Shown here: positions 8,940-18,044 of the stretch, in pieces
How the letters are laid out: each line of letters begins with the position of its first letter
Position numbering within the stretch: position 1 is the first letter of the stretch
Assembly: GCA_963791635.1 (NCBI GenBank)
Contig: CAWBTC010000005.1
Location: 992,001-1,056,000 of the forward strand
DNA length: 64,000 nucleotides
Direction: 5' to 3'
DNA from: VFMC01 sp963791635
GTDB taxonomy: Bacteria > Actinomycetota > Acidimicrobiia > Acidimicrobiales > Ilumatobacteraceae
Program-made: the position numbers and the translations under genes
Notes under the pieces: model-generated
The model's database searches: none
Seen by the model: only the letters and a program-made list of their open reading frames with translations
Told to the model about the DNA's origin: nothing

Positions 8940-9125
8940 TCAGACCAGCAGGTGCTGGGCGTCGATCTCGCCGTCCATCACGCCCTCGATCACCGACCGG
9001 GCTGCGCTCTCGGCGTCGTCGCCCGTGGACTCCATCACGTCGAGCACCAAGGCCATGAACTCGCCCAGGTCGGTGATCGCCACTCCGTAGCTGGCGGCGA
9101 CTGCAACGGCTTCGGCGGAGGTCAT
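8940..9125 (-). CDS. Hypothetical small acidic protein, 61 aa
   Basis: A minus-strand frame, MTSAEAVAVAASYGVAITDL at the N-terminus, rich in Ala, Asp and Glu and predicted helical. It could be extended to 9182. It lies opposite in direction to the neighbouring element genes and has no recognisable motif. It reads as a plausible protein, but its coding status is uncertain. Confidence 0.4.
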   Translation of the reverse strand: MTSAEAVAVAASYGVAITDLGEFMALVLDVMESTGDDAESAARSVIEGVMDGEIDAQHLLV

Positions 9126-9197
9126 GCCTCCAAGTGTCACGGCGAGGACGTCGAACAGAAGGCGCCCCCGCACACCAACCAACGAAAGGTCACACCC

Positions 9198-9491
9198 ATG
9201 AACAACCGCATCCGCACAGCCGATCTGATCGAACGGGTCGGCAGCATCATCGCCGTCGCCCGCAACGTGAACAGGTGGCCATCCGCGATCGCGTTCACCA
9301 GCATGATCGACGCGATCGAGGCAGCCGACCGAGATGCCGGACCCGAAGGCGACGCGGAGATCGCACTGTGGTTGGAGGCGATCCGGGGGCTACGCGACTG
9401 CTCGCTCAAGGCCAGCGCCGGGTTGGAGTTCCGCAGCCACCTCGCGGTCAGTTTCTTCTTGCTCGCGAGTGCCGTCGACGCCGGGCGCTGA
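9198..9491 (+). CDS. Hypothetical protein, 97 aa
   Basis: Starts at ATG 9198 with a GAAAGG ribosome site 8 bp upstream. The protein is helical with mixed charge (MNNRIRTADLIERVGSIIAV at the start) and has no recognised domain. The codon usage matches the host-like high third-position GC. It is one of several small accessory genes between the replication and capsid modules of the element. Confidence 0.6.
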   Translation: MNNRIRTADLIERVGSIIAVARNVNRWPSAIAFTSMIDAIEAADRDAGPEGDAEIALWLEAIRGLRDCSLKASAGLEFRSHLAVSFFLLASAVDAGR

Positions 9492-9513
9492 CGGAGCGGA
9501 CTACATTCCCGCG

Positions 9514-9705
9514 ATGGCTGTTGTCGGTTTCATCGTCGGTTTCGTTCTTGGGTGCTTCATCCCGTACGCAAACTCGTCGTCGAGCTTCGACCAGGGGACA
9601 TCGGCACGGGCCCCTGGCGAGGGCCCCGGTTGCGTTGTACCGATCGTCCTCGGTCTCATCCTCGGAGGCATCGGCGCTGCAAGAGGGTCCGTGCTCGGCG
9701 GCTGA
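9514..9705 (+). CDS. Hypothetical small membrane protein, 63 aa
   Basis: Two hydrophobic segments (about residues 2-18, VVGFIVGFVLGCF, and 41-58, VVPIVLGLILGGIGAA) are separated by a polar Ser/Gly-rich loop, giving a small two-pass membrane protein. It starts 22 bp after the preceding gene. Small hydrophobic proteins in prophage-like elements may be holin-like or superinfection factors, but no sequence feature proves either. Confidence 0.5.
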   Translation: MAVVGFIVGFVLGCFIPYANSSSSFDQGTSARAPGEGPGCVVPIVLGLILGGIGAARGSVLGG

Positions 9706-9755
9706 TTCGAGGTCTCCTGGCTCCTCGGGGTTCGAATGGAACCCTTGGTCGGGGG

Positions 9756-10282
9756 CTAGTCCCCGTCGGGGTCGCGCTTCACCCGCCCTCGTAGGCGCTC
9801 AGACCACCAGCTCGCCCCGAGATCAGCCCGCGCAAGACTCACGAGGTCATCCCGAAGCTGCATCACATCCGACCCTGCGAGATCCCATTCGGTCTCGCTC
9901 GGGCTTGTGGCGTCGACGCACTGAAGCATTCGGAACACGATGTCGTTCGCTCGGGCCTGGTATGCCTTGCCGAGTCGTCCACCGAGCATGTTGACGTGAA
10001 GCTCGACATGCTCAAGATCGTCCAGCTGGCTCCGCCACGCTTGCTCGACGCCCTCGAAGTCGTGGCCATGTTCTCGCGGAGCGTCGGCCCGAAGCTTGCT
10101 GACCTTGAGGCCCACGTGAAAGGTCTGGCTGATGACGGTGAGCAGATCGAGCAGTTCGACGTAGGCATCCGCTCTCTTCTCACGGAGCCAGTCCCGTTCG
10201 GAACGCCGCCGGCGAGCGCTGCACCCAGCCAGACACCGAACAACGGGCCGCCGATGGTCAGGGCCGTCTGCCAAGTCTCCAC
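9756..10282 (-). CDS. Membrane-anchored hypothetical protein (one frame break)
   Basis: Read from GTG 10282, it starts with one transmembrane segment (TALTIGGPLFGVWLGAALAG). After an indel near 10205 the frame continues RSERDWLREKRADAYVELLD and a long helical cytoplasmic part to residue 175. This 'TM then W-R-x-K-R-x-x-A-Y' layout is common in actinobacterial proteins of unknown function. It is transcribed divergently from the capsid gene, with 250 bp between starts and nothing else recognisable there. A role in exclusion or regulation is possible but not shown. Confidence 0.55.
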
Positions 10283-10532
10283 GGGCGCCGACGCTACTCG
10301 CGCCGGATCATCTGCTGATCGGGCACCGGGTTCTGAGCGAGCAGTCAGCGCCGACTCGCGCTCGCGACCGATCACGAGTACGGTGAAGTACGCAACGACT
10401 GACACCGCGTCGTGACGCCGCCGCTTCCGCCGCTCGAACGAGCCGCCGTCGCCGCCGCTGATCGTCCGGCCAGAAGCCCGAGCACATCGCAGGCCCCGAA
10501 ACATGGGCCTCTGTCTCGATCGGAACTTCATC

Positions 10533-11640
10533 ATGGCCACCAGTGGCAGAACCTCTCGCGAGCGTGTCGAGTACGCAGCCGCAGCACTCACCAAGGCGTG
10601 CGACGACGTCGAATCCGGACGCTCCCCGCACTCGATCATCACCCCGTTGGAGATGGAACTCCGCAAGGCGCGCGGCGATCCTCGACGTGTACGTCGCCGC
10701 CAACCCCAACGCCACCAAGGGCATCCCGACCGCTGCTGGCAACCTGGCACCCGTCGGGCGCGACCGGTGGACTGGGCAAGGCAGTCACCGACTCCGGGTT
10801 CGACCTCAAGTCCAAGCCGTCCGCGACCGTGTCCGCCTTCGACACACTGACCAAGGGCGTCACCCTGCCCGCCTCGGCTGACTGGTCGCCTCGCACCCCA
10901 GCGATCGTCGGGATGGGACGCGACTCCCGGTTCCTGTGGCCCACGTTGGTCACCGAGAACGCCGGGACCGACACCAGCATCGAAGACTTCCGCCAGACCG
11001 CCCGGGTGCTGACCGGCTCCGTCGAGCGTGCATCGACGCGACGACCGACAAGGCCAGCTTCGCGAGCACGATCGTGCTCGTCACCGAAGCGATGCGCCAG
11101 CACGCCGTCACGATCGACGACATCCCGAACGCACTGTTCGACTCCGTCCCGAAGCTGACCTCGTTCCTCGGGTCGGAACGCCAGTTCGCTGTCGAGCAGT
11201 CTCTCGACGCTCACGCGATGGCCCAGATCGTTGCCGCTGCGGTCGCGTTCGGGATGACTGGCACCACCTCATCGAGCAGGTCCGCAACGGCATCGCTGCG
11301 ATGCGTGCCACTGGTGCCACCCGACCGTGCTGGTGCTCAACCTCACCGACGCCGCCGCGTCGATCTGATCGCCGACGCAGGCGGGTTCGTGTTCCCGCTG
11401 TCGGCCTCGGGGTCGTCGTCACCGCTGTGGGGACTGCGTGTCGTCGAGCGCATCGGCGCAGGCAACGAGCCGCCGTACTTGCTCGACCCGGCGATGCTCG
11501 GCGTGCTCTACCTCGGACAGATGCAGTTCGCTGCCGACGATACTCTGGCTTCCGGCGCACCTCACGACCCTGCGCATCGAGACCAACGCGTCGTTCACGT
11601 GCGCAACGCCGACGGCGCTCGACGCCTCGCGGCAGCATGA
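10533..11640 (+). CDS. HK97-type major capsid protein (multiple frame breaks)
   Basis: Reconstructed across about seven single-base breaks, the product is about 369 residues. An N-terminal helical region (TSRERVEYAAAALTKACDDV) may be the scaffold or delta domain. The body contains FLGSERQFAVEQSLDAHAMA, a VLNL-type beta strand, and LWGLRVVE near 300. The C-terminal block LDPAMLGVLYLGQMQFAAD ... LTTLRIETNASF ... VRNADGARRLAAA is typical of HK97-fold major capsid proteins of actinobacteriophages. Seven breaks in one gene, with every repaired segment conserved, point to sequence error more than decay. No portal, protease or terminase accompanies it. Confidence 0.7.
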
Positions 11641-11844
11641 CGGTGCTCCCCAAGACCACCGCCACTCGTCAGGCGCTCGACCGGCAAGCCGACCACAGGG
11701 GCTGGCTCATCGAAGGCGACGACGACCGTGGCACCGACTGGTCGACGCCACCACCGGCACGATGGTCGCCGGACGATGGACCAACCCCGACGGCACGGAC
11801 TCACTGTTGCCGAGGTCACTGTGATCGTCAACTCGATCGTCTGA
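11637..11844 (+). CDS. Hypothetical protein downstream of capsid (frame breaks)
   Basis: The ATG at 11637 overlaps the capsid stop (ATGA). The product begins MTVLPKTTATRQALDRQADH; after a break near 11745 it continues VDATTGTMVAGRWTNPDGTD and, after a second break near 11815, ends VTVIVNSIV at 11844. At about 69 residues it is not recognised. Its coupling to the capsid gene suggests a capsid or head accessory, which is inference only. Confidence 0.5.
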
Positions 11845-11920
11845 GACGTCGGCGCCGACACCACCACCACGACCGGGGCTGATTGGTCTTGCCGCCGGTG
11901 CGCGTGGAGCGACGGCGACG

Positions 11921-12630
11921 ATGAAGACCGAGGCGCCTCGGGACGGGAGACGTAACCCGTCCCGATGGCGACTCGCCCGACTGGGTGCGCTGCCACGTCT
12001 CGCAGGCCCGTTTCTCGATCGGGTGACGACCAGGTTGGGCAAGGATGCGATCGGCGTGGCGTTCTTCGTCCTCGCAGTGGTCGTGACTGCTGGGACGGTC
12101 GCGGGTGTCGTTGCCTCGATCGCTCACTACGGCCCCGACCGTGCTATCGGCCCGCTCTCGGAGTGGGTGCCGGGCACTGCGACCGCTCTTGCGTTGACCT
12201 ACACGCTCGTGGACAGCCGTCGGCAGGCTCACCACAGACGGAGCGACGCCGAGAGGTCTGAGGCCGAGCGGATCGCGGTCGGATCGAGTACGCCCACATC
12301 AACATGGGCTCCCTCGAGTGCGCCGTCAGATGGAGCAACACCAACAGCGTTCCGGTCTACGGGCTGGTCGCCGAACTCGACATCAGCGACAACACTCGAA
12401 AGGCACACCACGTCGGGGTAGTGGCCCCGGGCGTGACCGACGGGTCCGGATTGGTCGCCGGGTACCGACTTCCGAACGGACAGGAGGCCGACCTTGACCA
12501 TCCCTTTCCCACGAAGGCGGGTTGTTCGTTTGCGGACTCCGCTGGTCGACGCTGGCGTCGACTTCACGACGGAACGTTGCTCGGACCGATGACGAAGGAG
12601 CAACTGCTGCCGGAGTGGCCCGACGCCTGA
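11921..12630 (+). CDS. Hypothetical membrane protein (one frame break)
   Basis: The N-terminal third is basic, followed by two hydrophobic segments (about residues 44-66, GVAFFVLAVVVTAGTVAGVV, and a second around 80-100). After an indel near 12285 the C-terminal soluble part continues IEYAHINMGSLECAVRWSNT and resembles a beta-rich domain. Total about 236 residues. No family was recognised. It is the last gene before the WhiB regulator and may belong to the accessory cargo of the element. Confidence 0.5.
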
Positions 12631-12672
12631 CGGCGACCGCTTGGACCAACTGGCACCGCGTACCCTCGACCG

Positions 12673-12969
12673 ATGCAGGACGCCTCGCTCGATCTGTTCC
12701 TGGCCCGGGTGCGACCACCGTGGTTCCGAGCCGCTGCCTGTCGCCAACCCCACCACGGACCCGGAGCCCAGCCCAACTGGCACGCCAAGGGCATCAGCGC
12801 CGAGGGCAAGGTCGCACTCGCGATCTGCGCCCGGTGTCCGGTCCGACAGCTATGCGCCGACCACGTGCGCACCCTCGGCATCGAGGGCGAGTTCGGGATC
12901 TGGGGCGGCGAGGCCGCGAGCACCCGGGAGTCGAAGCGCACCGGTTACCAGCGACCGCCAGCCGCCTGA
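12673..12969 (+). CDS. WhiB-family iron-sulfur transcription factor
   Basis: A 98-residue WhiB-like protein. Cys23, Cys52, Cys55 and Cys61 give the four ligands of the [4Fe-4S] cluster (C, then CARCPVRQLC), and GIWGG at 75-79 is the family signature turn, followed by a short basic tail (ESKRTGYQR). WhiB-like proteins bind the primary sigma factor and redirect transcription; phage-encoded versions (WhiB of phage TM4, for example) repress host whiB2 or control superinfection. Its 3' end overlaps the integrase gene tail-to-tail by 25 bp. Location inside the element suggests a regulatory role for the element's life cycle. Confidence 0.85.
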   Translation: MQDASLDLFLARVRPPWFRAAACRQPHHGPGAQPNWHAKGISAEGKVALAICARCPVRQLCADHVRTLGIEGEFGIWGGEAASTRESKRTGYQRPPAA

Positions 12970-14455
12970 CCGGGGGTGCGTGTCGGCTGCGAAGCCGTAG
13001 CCCCAGCTCCGTCGAGCGCCTGCACCTGCGTTGCAGCAGCTTCGGAGCGGATGGGGGAGCACGGACTCCACACGAGGTTCAGCCGCTTGAGGTCGACGCC
13101 CCGCCCGCCGCGACGACGGGTAGGGCCGATCGTGAGGGACGTGATGACAGCCCGGAACACCAACAGGCGGTCCCGAGGGTCGAGGTCCTTCCAGGCGGCG
13201 CGCACGTCATCAACATCGGGCAGCTCGACCGATTGTGCCGCCATCGCCTCCTGCGGCGTCCACCGTGCTTTCGCCTCGGCGTACTCCTCAGGCTCGATGG
13301 TGCCCGCGAGCACCATCTCCCACATCCGCGCCAGCCGACCATCCATCGCAACAGCGGTGTCGCTGATCGTCGTGGTCGAGCGCAGGCTCGACCACACATC
13401 GGGGTCGAGGAGGTCCAGGACGGCCGCGGTGATGGCCTTCTCCATGGCGTCGTACCCGATGCCGTTGAGGCATGACTGGTTGAGGCACAACAGCCGCCCC
13501 AACGAGTGGGTCCCGGTCTTCGTGCGGTACTTGTCCACATGGTGACGCATCGACGAGCCGCAGTGGCATCGCGCGATCGGCACTAGCGGCCAACGCAGAG
13601 CGTTGCCGGTGTTCGACCGTCGGCCGGGTGTCCTGAGCATGACGCGAACCTGCTCCCACACCGCATGGTCGAGAATCGGCTCCCAGTCGCCAGGGATCAG
13701 CTCGGCCCCATCGAGCACACGCGCGCCGCCACGACGAGGTAGCGCGCCGTCGGACATCGCCACCATCCCGACCAACGTTGGCGACTGGAGCGCCGTCGTC
13801 AGCCCTCGGTGTGTGATCTTGACCCCAGCCTGGTTGAGCGACTTCACCACCGACAGCACCGACGAGCCAGCCGCGATCCTGGCGGCAGCATCGGCCACAA
13901 GAGGCGCGACCTCCGGGTCGGGTTCAAGCACGTTGGGCTGTGGCTTGCGGTAGCCCAGGGCGGCAGGGCCAGCCGGGGCTGCGCCGTTGAGTCGACGGTA
14001 CTGATGCCACTCGGTAGCCCGCTCGGACTTCTGCGCGCTCTCCAGCTCGGCCAGCGCCGACACCATCGTGAGCATCGCCATCCCCATCGAGGTGGACGTA
14101 TCGAACTGCTCCGTCACGCTGGCGAACTCGGCTCCTTGATCCGTGAGGTCGCGGACCAACGTGAGGAGGTCGAGCGTGTTGCGGGCGGCGCGGTCGACCT
14201 TCCAGATCACGAATGCGTCAGCCGCTCCGGCACTGAGGAGGTTCATCGCCTCGCGGAATGCCGGCCGCGTTCGAGCGCGACGACTTGAACGCACTCCGAC
14301 CGGGCTCGGTGATGATCTTGACGAGCGACCATCCACGGGTGACGCAGTACGCCTCGATGGCGGCGCGCTGTGTCTCCGTCGATGTCTCGTTCTCCGATCG
14401 CAGAGATGCGCACGTAACCGACGACTGGCGGGGTGCTGTGGACTGGTGGTGCCAT
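12945..14455 (-). CDS. Large serine recombinase (integrase) of the element, frame breaks
   Basis: Begins at ATG 14455 only 6 bp from the right att core. The resolvase domain has VVGYVRIS with the likely nucleophile Ser18, then EAYCVTRGWSLVKIITEPGR and FREAMNLLSAGAADAFVIWK plus VDRAARNTLD. The recombinase domain follows (GYRKPQPNV ... ITHRGLTTALQSPTLVGMV), and a zinc-ribbon with RCHCGSSM and CLNQSCLNG. Two frame breaks lie near 14400 and 14270. Large serine integrases join short att sites without host factors and need a directionality factor for excision, here probably the product of 5606-5949. About 503 residues, within the normal range. Confidence 0.85.
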
Positions 14456-14460
14456 GCCAA

Positions 14461-14466
14461 TACAAG
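14461..14466. other. attR core of the integrated element (TACAAG)
   Basis: The second TACAAG, 6 bp in front of the integrase start codon, marks the right junction. Beyond it the reading AAGAAGCGCCTCCTCAAA continues the acyl-CoA synthetase C-terminus in the same frame as at the left junction. Confidence 0.75.
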
Positions 14467-14517
14467 AAGCGCCTCCTCAAAGACGAGTACTGGAAGGAAG
14501 CCGGCCGCTCGATCTGA
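14461..14517 (+). pseudogene. Displaced 3' end of the acyl-CoA synthetase gene
   Basis: Reads Y-K-K-R-L-L-K-D-E-Y-W-K-E-A-G-R-S-I-stop, the usual end of an acyl-CoA synthetase after its catalytic Lys. It has no start codon of its own and is the host fragment cut off by element insertion. Excision would rejoin it to 3721-5221. Confidence 0.8.
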
Positions 14518-14609
14518 CGGGCAGCACAGCATCTCCCTGGCAACCGTGCCAGCGACGGAGGCCGCAGCTGCTGCGGGCTACGGTCGATCGTGGTTCACTG
14601 GGAGGGCAC

Positions 14610-15564
14610 ATGGAGGACTGGACGCTTCGCGCCGATCTTGTCACCAAGCAGTTCGGTGACTTCCGGGCCAACGACGCGATCACGCTCGAGGTCCGCCCTG
14701 GCGAGGTGTACGGCCTGCTCGGCCCCAACGGAGCGGGCAAGACCACACTCGTCAAGCAGGTCATCGGACTGTTGAAACCCACCTCCGGCTCGCTCACCCT
14801 CGGTCCGTACGATCTGGTTGAAGGATCCTGACGCTGCCCGCCAACTGTGCTCGTACCTGCCGCAGGCGCAGATGCCGATCGATGCGTTCAAGGTGAGCAC
14901 CGCGATCGAGCTCACGGGGATGATTCGTGGTGGCGATCGGCGCATCGTGCGACAGCGCGCGTCCGAGATGATCGACGCGCTCGACCTCGGTGAGTGGCGC
15001 CATCGCTCCGGCGCCAAGCTGTCCGGCGGGGTGAAGCGGCTGGTCGGCTTCGTGATGGTGACCGTGTGGCCCGGCCGAGTGGTGATCCTCGACGAACCCA
15101 CCAACGACGTCGACCCCGCCCGTCGCCGGCTGCTCTGGCAGCAGATCCGCCGCCTCGGCGACGAGGGCGCAGCCGTGCTGCTCGTCACCCACAACGTGAT
15201 GGAAGCGGAGAAGTCCGTCGACCGACTCGCCATCATCGGCGATGGACGTCTGATCGCCGAAGGCACACCGTCGTCGCTGAAGGCCGACGACCGGGGCCGG
15301 ATGCGCGTCCAGCTGATGATGGCGCCCGGTCGTGCCACGCCGGAGATGCCCGCGTTCGTCCACGGCCACATCCGGGTCGGCAACAACGTCGTTGCCACCA
15401 TCGACGAGAGCGACGCGGCGCATGCGATCGGCTGGGCCCGCCAGATCGTGGCCGACGACGAAGCCGAGGAGTACGCACTCGCGGCGACGACGCTCGAGGA
15501 CGTCTACATCCGGCTCACCGGCCATCGCTCGGCCGACGGTCCCGACGCGGGTGGTGCACCATGA
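14610..15564 (+). CDS. ABC exporter ATP-binding protein (one frame break)
   Basis: Starts at ATG 14610 after a GGGAGGG ribosome site. Walker A GPNGAGKT is at residues 38-45, the signature LSGGVKR and Walker B VVILDEPTNDVDP follow, and VLLVTHNVMEAE is the switch region: an ABC-2 type (drug/multidrug or polymer export) ATPase. One extra base near 14815 breaks the frame between LVKDP and the rest. The stop overlaps the start of the first permease (ATGA), and a second permease follows, making a three-gene exporter operon. The substrate is unknown. It lies immediately beyond the element's right end, so its promoter must be in 14518-14609. Confidence 0.85.
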
Positions 15565-16343
15565 CTGGCGCACATGTCTCGGTCCCCGACGTTCACTCCG
15601 GAGTGGCTCACTGGTGGCGCAGCTACCGGATGATGACCCGGTGGGAACTCACCGGGATGAGGTCGTTGCTGCCACTCATCGTCATGGTTCAGGTACTGAT
15701 CGGCGCCGGCTTCGCCCTCGGCATCGGCCTGTTCTTCGTGGAGATCCCGCAGCGCAACGCGTTGTACCTCTCGACGGGCGCAGCCGTGGTCACCTTGGTC
15801 ACGGTCGGCCTCGTGCTCGGCCCACAACTCGTTGCCGAGCACAAGGTACGCGGCACGGCTGACTTCTTGTGGTCGCTCCCCGTGCCTCGCACGACGCAGG
15901 CGGCGGCGTGGGTGACGATGAACTCGATCATCGCGGTGCCGGGGATGATCGCCGCGCTGATGATCGCCGACTGGCGCTACGACCTGCCGTTGCACGTCAC
16001 ACCATCGATCGTTCCGGCGGTGCTGCTCACGATCGTCTCGGCCACCATGATCGGCTACGCATTTGCCCACGCGATCCGTCTGCCGATGGTCATCCACATG
16101 ATCACCCAGCTCGTGAGCTTCGGCATCCTCGGCTTCGCCCCGATCAACATCCCGCCGGAGAACCTGCCGGGTTGGTTGGTCGAGGTCAACCACGGACTGC
16201 CGTTCGAACACATGGCCATCGTCATGCGCGCCGGACTCACCGATGGGCTGGTGAGCCACGTCGCTGCGTCGTACCTCGTCGTGATCGCATATGCGATCGT
16301 CGCGGTGGCCGTCGCCGCGTGGGTCGTCGGACGGAGGGACTGA
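15561..16343 (+). CDS. ABC-2 type permease
   Basis: A 260-residue membrane protein with about six hydrophobic segments after a soluble N-terminal stretch (LLPLIVMVQVLIGAGFALGI as the first segment, and VSFGILGFAPINIP near the end). The ABC-2 hallmark EHKVRGTADFLWSLPVPR lies in the loop after the second segment. It forms the membrane channel with the ATPase encoded just upstream and the second permease downstream. The start overlaps the ATPase stop. Confidence 0.8.
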   Translation: MTGAHVSVPDVHSGVAHWWRSYRMMTRWELTGMRSLLPLIVMVQVLIGAGFALGIGLFFVEIPQRNALYLSTGAAVVTLVTVGLVLGPQLVAEHKVRGTADFLWSLPVPRTTQAAAWVTMNSIIAVPGMIAALMIADWRYDLPLHVTPSIVPAVLLTIVSATMIGYAFAHAIRLPMVIHMITQLVSFGILGFAPINIPPENLPGWLVEVNHGLPFEHMAIVMRAGLTDGLVSHVAASYLVVIAYAIVAVAVAAWVVGRRD

Positions 16344-16345
16344 CG

Positions 16346-17140
16346 ATGGCCGCCGTCTCGCCGTCCGCGCTGTTCGCCACCGATCCCGTTCGTGGCGGCG
16401 CCGGTCGGTGGTTGCGGTCGTACCTCATGATGATGCGATTCGATCTCCGCGGACTCGGCTCGTGGCTCGCGTTCGGCGTCGTGATCCAGGTGATCATGGG
16501 CGCGGGCGCCGCGGTGATGTACGGCTTCTACCTGGGCGATCTGCCCTCGTTCGCCCAGACCTACATCGTCACCGGAGTGCCGGCCGTGGGCCTGATCCCG
16601 ATGGGCTTCTTGATGGTGCCGAACATGGTGAGCCAACAGCGCATCGCCGGAACGTACGACTTCATCTGGTCACTCCCCGTCCCGCGTCTCGCCGCAGCCT
16701 GCTCGACGTTCACCGTGTTCACGTTCCTGTCGCTGCCGGGGTTCTTGTCGTCGCTCGGCGTCGGTGTACTGGCGTACGACACCGACCTCCGCATCTCCTG
16801 GATGGTGGTTCCGGCGGTGCTGCTCACGTCGTTGATGTCCACCTCGGTCGGGTTCGGCTTGGCGCACGCCGTGGCGAACCCCTCGGTGATCAACCTCGTC
16901 ACGAACCTCGTGATCTTCGTGGTGCTGCTGTTCTCACCGATCATCGTGCCGATCGAGCAGTTCCCCGGGTGGCTGGCCGCGGTGCACCGCGTCCTGCCCT
17001 TCCACGCCATGGCCCAGGTGCTGCGCGACGCGCTCAGCGACGGCTTCGTCACCGACGTGGGCGGGGCTTACCTCGTGCTCGCACTGTGGACGATCGGCGG
17101 ATGGATCGCCACTGCCACCGTCGTCGGCCGCCGTGGCTAG
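16346..17140 (+). CDS. ABC-2 type permease, paralogue of the preceding gene
   Basis: A 264-residue membrane protein with the same layout as its neighbour: about six hydrophobic segments and the loop motif RIAGTYDFIWSLPVPRL, near identical in pattern to the first permease, so the two are probably duplicate halves of one heterodimeric channel. Its ATG is 2 bp after the preceding stop. The stop codon overlaps that of the convergent gene at 17137. Confidence 0.8.
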   Translation: MAAVSPSALFATDPVRGGAGRWLRSYLMMMRFDLRGLGSWLAFGVVIQVIMGAGAAVMYGFYLGDLPSFAQTYIVTGVPAVGLIPMGFLMVPNMVSQQRIAGTYDFIWSLPVPRLAAACSTFTVFTFLSLPGFLSSLGVGVLAYDTDLRISWMVVPAVLLTSLMSTSVGFGLAHAVANPSVINLVTNLVIFVVLLFSPIIVPIEQFPGWLAAVHRVLPFHAMAQVLRDALSDGFVTDVGGAYLVLALWTIGGWIATATVVGRRG

Positions 17141-18009
17141 TAGTCGTTGTCGGTGAACTCGGCCAGCCGACTGGCTGCGGCGGCGTGGCGTCGCGCAGCG
17201 ATGTCCCTGTCGGCTTCGACGGCACGGAGGGTGGCCTCGGCCTCGCGGGAGACCCTTTCGGCGTCGATCACCTTCCGTTGCGCGGCCGTCAAGGCCTTCG
17301 TCGCCGCTTCCACGTTGCGGCGGGCCTCACGGGTCGCCGCGGCTCGCGCTCGCGCGCGCCTCACGTTGGGCACGCTCGTGCGTGCGACGCAGCTCGGCCG
17401 CCGCACGCCCGTTGGCGTCGGCATCGGCGTCGTGCCGTCGCCGTCGTCTGACGGCAGAGGTGGGACCGACCTCAAGCGGCGCTCAGGCTTGGCCTTCGGC
17501 TGCGACGCCGCCTTCTCGGGCACCTCCATCCCGGTGAAGGCAGCGAAGCCGAACGCATCGGTCTCGGGCAGCTCGCGCAGGGTTCCGTCGATCCATGCCG
17601 AGGCGAGCTCCGGGTGTCGCGACAGCTGGTCGACGATCGTGCGGATCTCCGCCCGACGAGCCTCGGCTGACGGCTCCCACGGCTGCAACGCTTCGACGGC
17701 GGCTCCCACCACGACCTCGACCGTTGCACGCCGGCGTTTCGTCGCCTCCACGGTGGCTGCTCGATCGCCGCTGCCCTGCACCGCAGCAAGCTCGTCGGTG
17801 ACGGCCAGCAGTTCGTGGACGTCATCTGGATCGTCAGTCGCAGCGACCACCGCCCACATTGCGAGCGTCGGACGCTTCAGCGCCTGGAGTTGCTTGCCGA
17901 GGTCCTTGTCGCCTGCAGCCTTCGCCGCCTTGGCCAGACGGGTACGTTCACCGACGTACGCGGCGGGCGACACCCGGAACATGGCTCGCGCCGGATGGTC
18001 GTTGTCCAT
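17137..18009 (-). CDS. Hypothetical Ala/Arg-rich helical protein
   Basis: About 290 residues, predicted almost fully helical, with an N-terminal part (FRVSPAAYVGERTRLAKAAK) and a C-terminal coiled-coil-like stretch (ATREARRNVEAATKALTAAQ, then AERVSREAEATLRAVEADRD). The region around 17360-17420 reads oddly (TPMPTPTGVRRPS) and may contain two compensating indels, because the neighbouring frame gives a smoother helical sequence there. No family was recognised. The starting ATG at 18009 lies close to a tandem repeat that also covers the end of the next gene. Confidence 0.6.
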   Translation of the reverse strand: MDNDHPARAMFRVSPAAYVGERTRLAKAAKAAGDKDLGKQLQALKRPTLAMWAVVAATDDPDDVHELLAVTDELAAVQGSGDRAATVEATKRRRATVEVVVGAAVEALQPWEPSAEARRAEIRTIVDQLSRHPELASAWIDGTLRELPETDAFGFAAFTGMEVPEKAASQPKAKPERRLRSVPPLPSDDGDGTTPMPTPTGVRRPSCVARTSVPNVRRARARAAATREARRNVEAATKALTAAQRKVIDAERVSREAEATLRAVEADRDIAARRHAAAASRLAEFTDNDY

Positions 18010-18044
18010 CCCCGAAGGCTCGCGCACCACCGGATGCTGGGAGC

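Larger units (their letters stand above)
5228..14460. mobile_element. phiRv1-like integrative element / phage satellite, about 9.2 kb
   Basis: The DNA between the two att cores contains an excisionase-like gene, a DUF3854/P4-type primase-helicase with a candidate iteron origin, small unknown genes, an HK97-type major capsid gene, a WhiB regulator and a large serine integrase at the right end. No terminase, portal, tail, lysis or prohead protease gene is visible. Size and content match the phiRv1 element of M. tuberculosis (serine integrase, excisionase, primase-type protein, capsid gene, about 9 kb) and, in logic, capsid-encoding phage satellites. Several genes show frame breaks, so whether the element is active cannot be judged from this sequence. 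Confidence 0.85.

Noticed and set aside
10283..10532. Search for a prohead protease or portal gene upstream of the capsid gene
   Set aside because: This 250-bp gap has no coding sequence of adequate length and only looks like a divergent promoter region.
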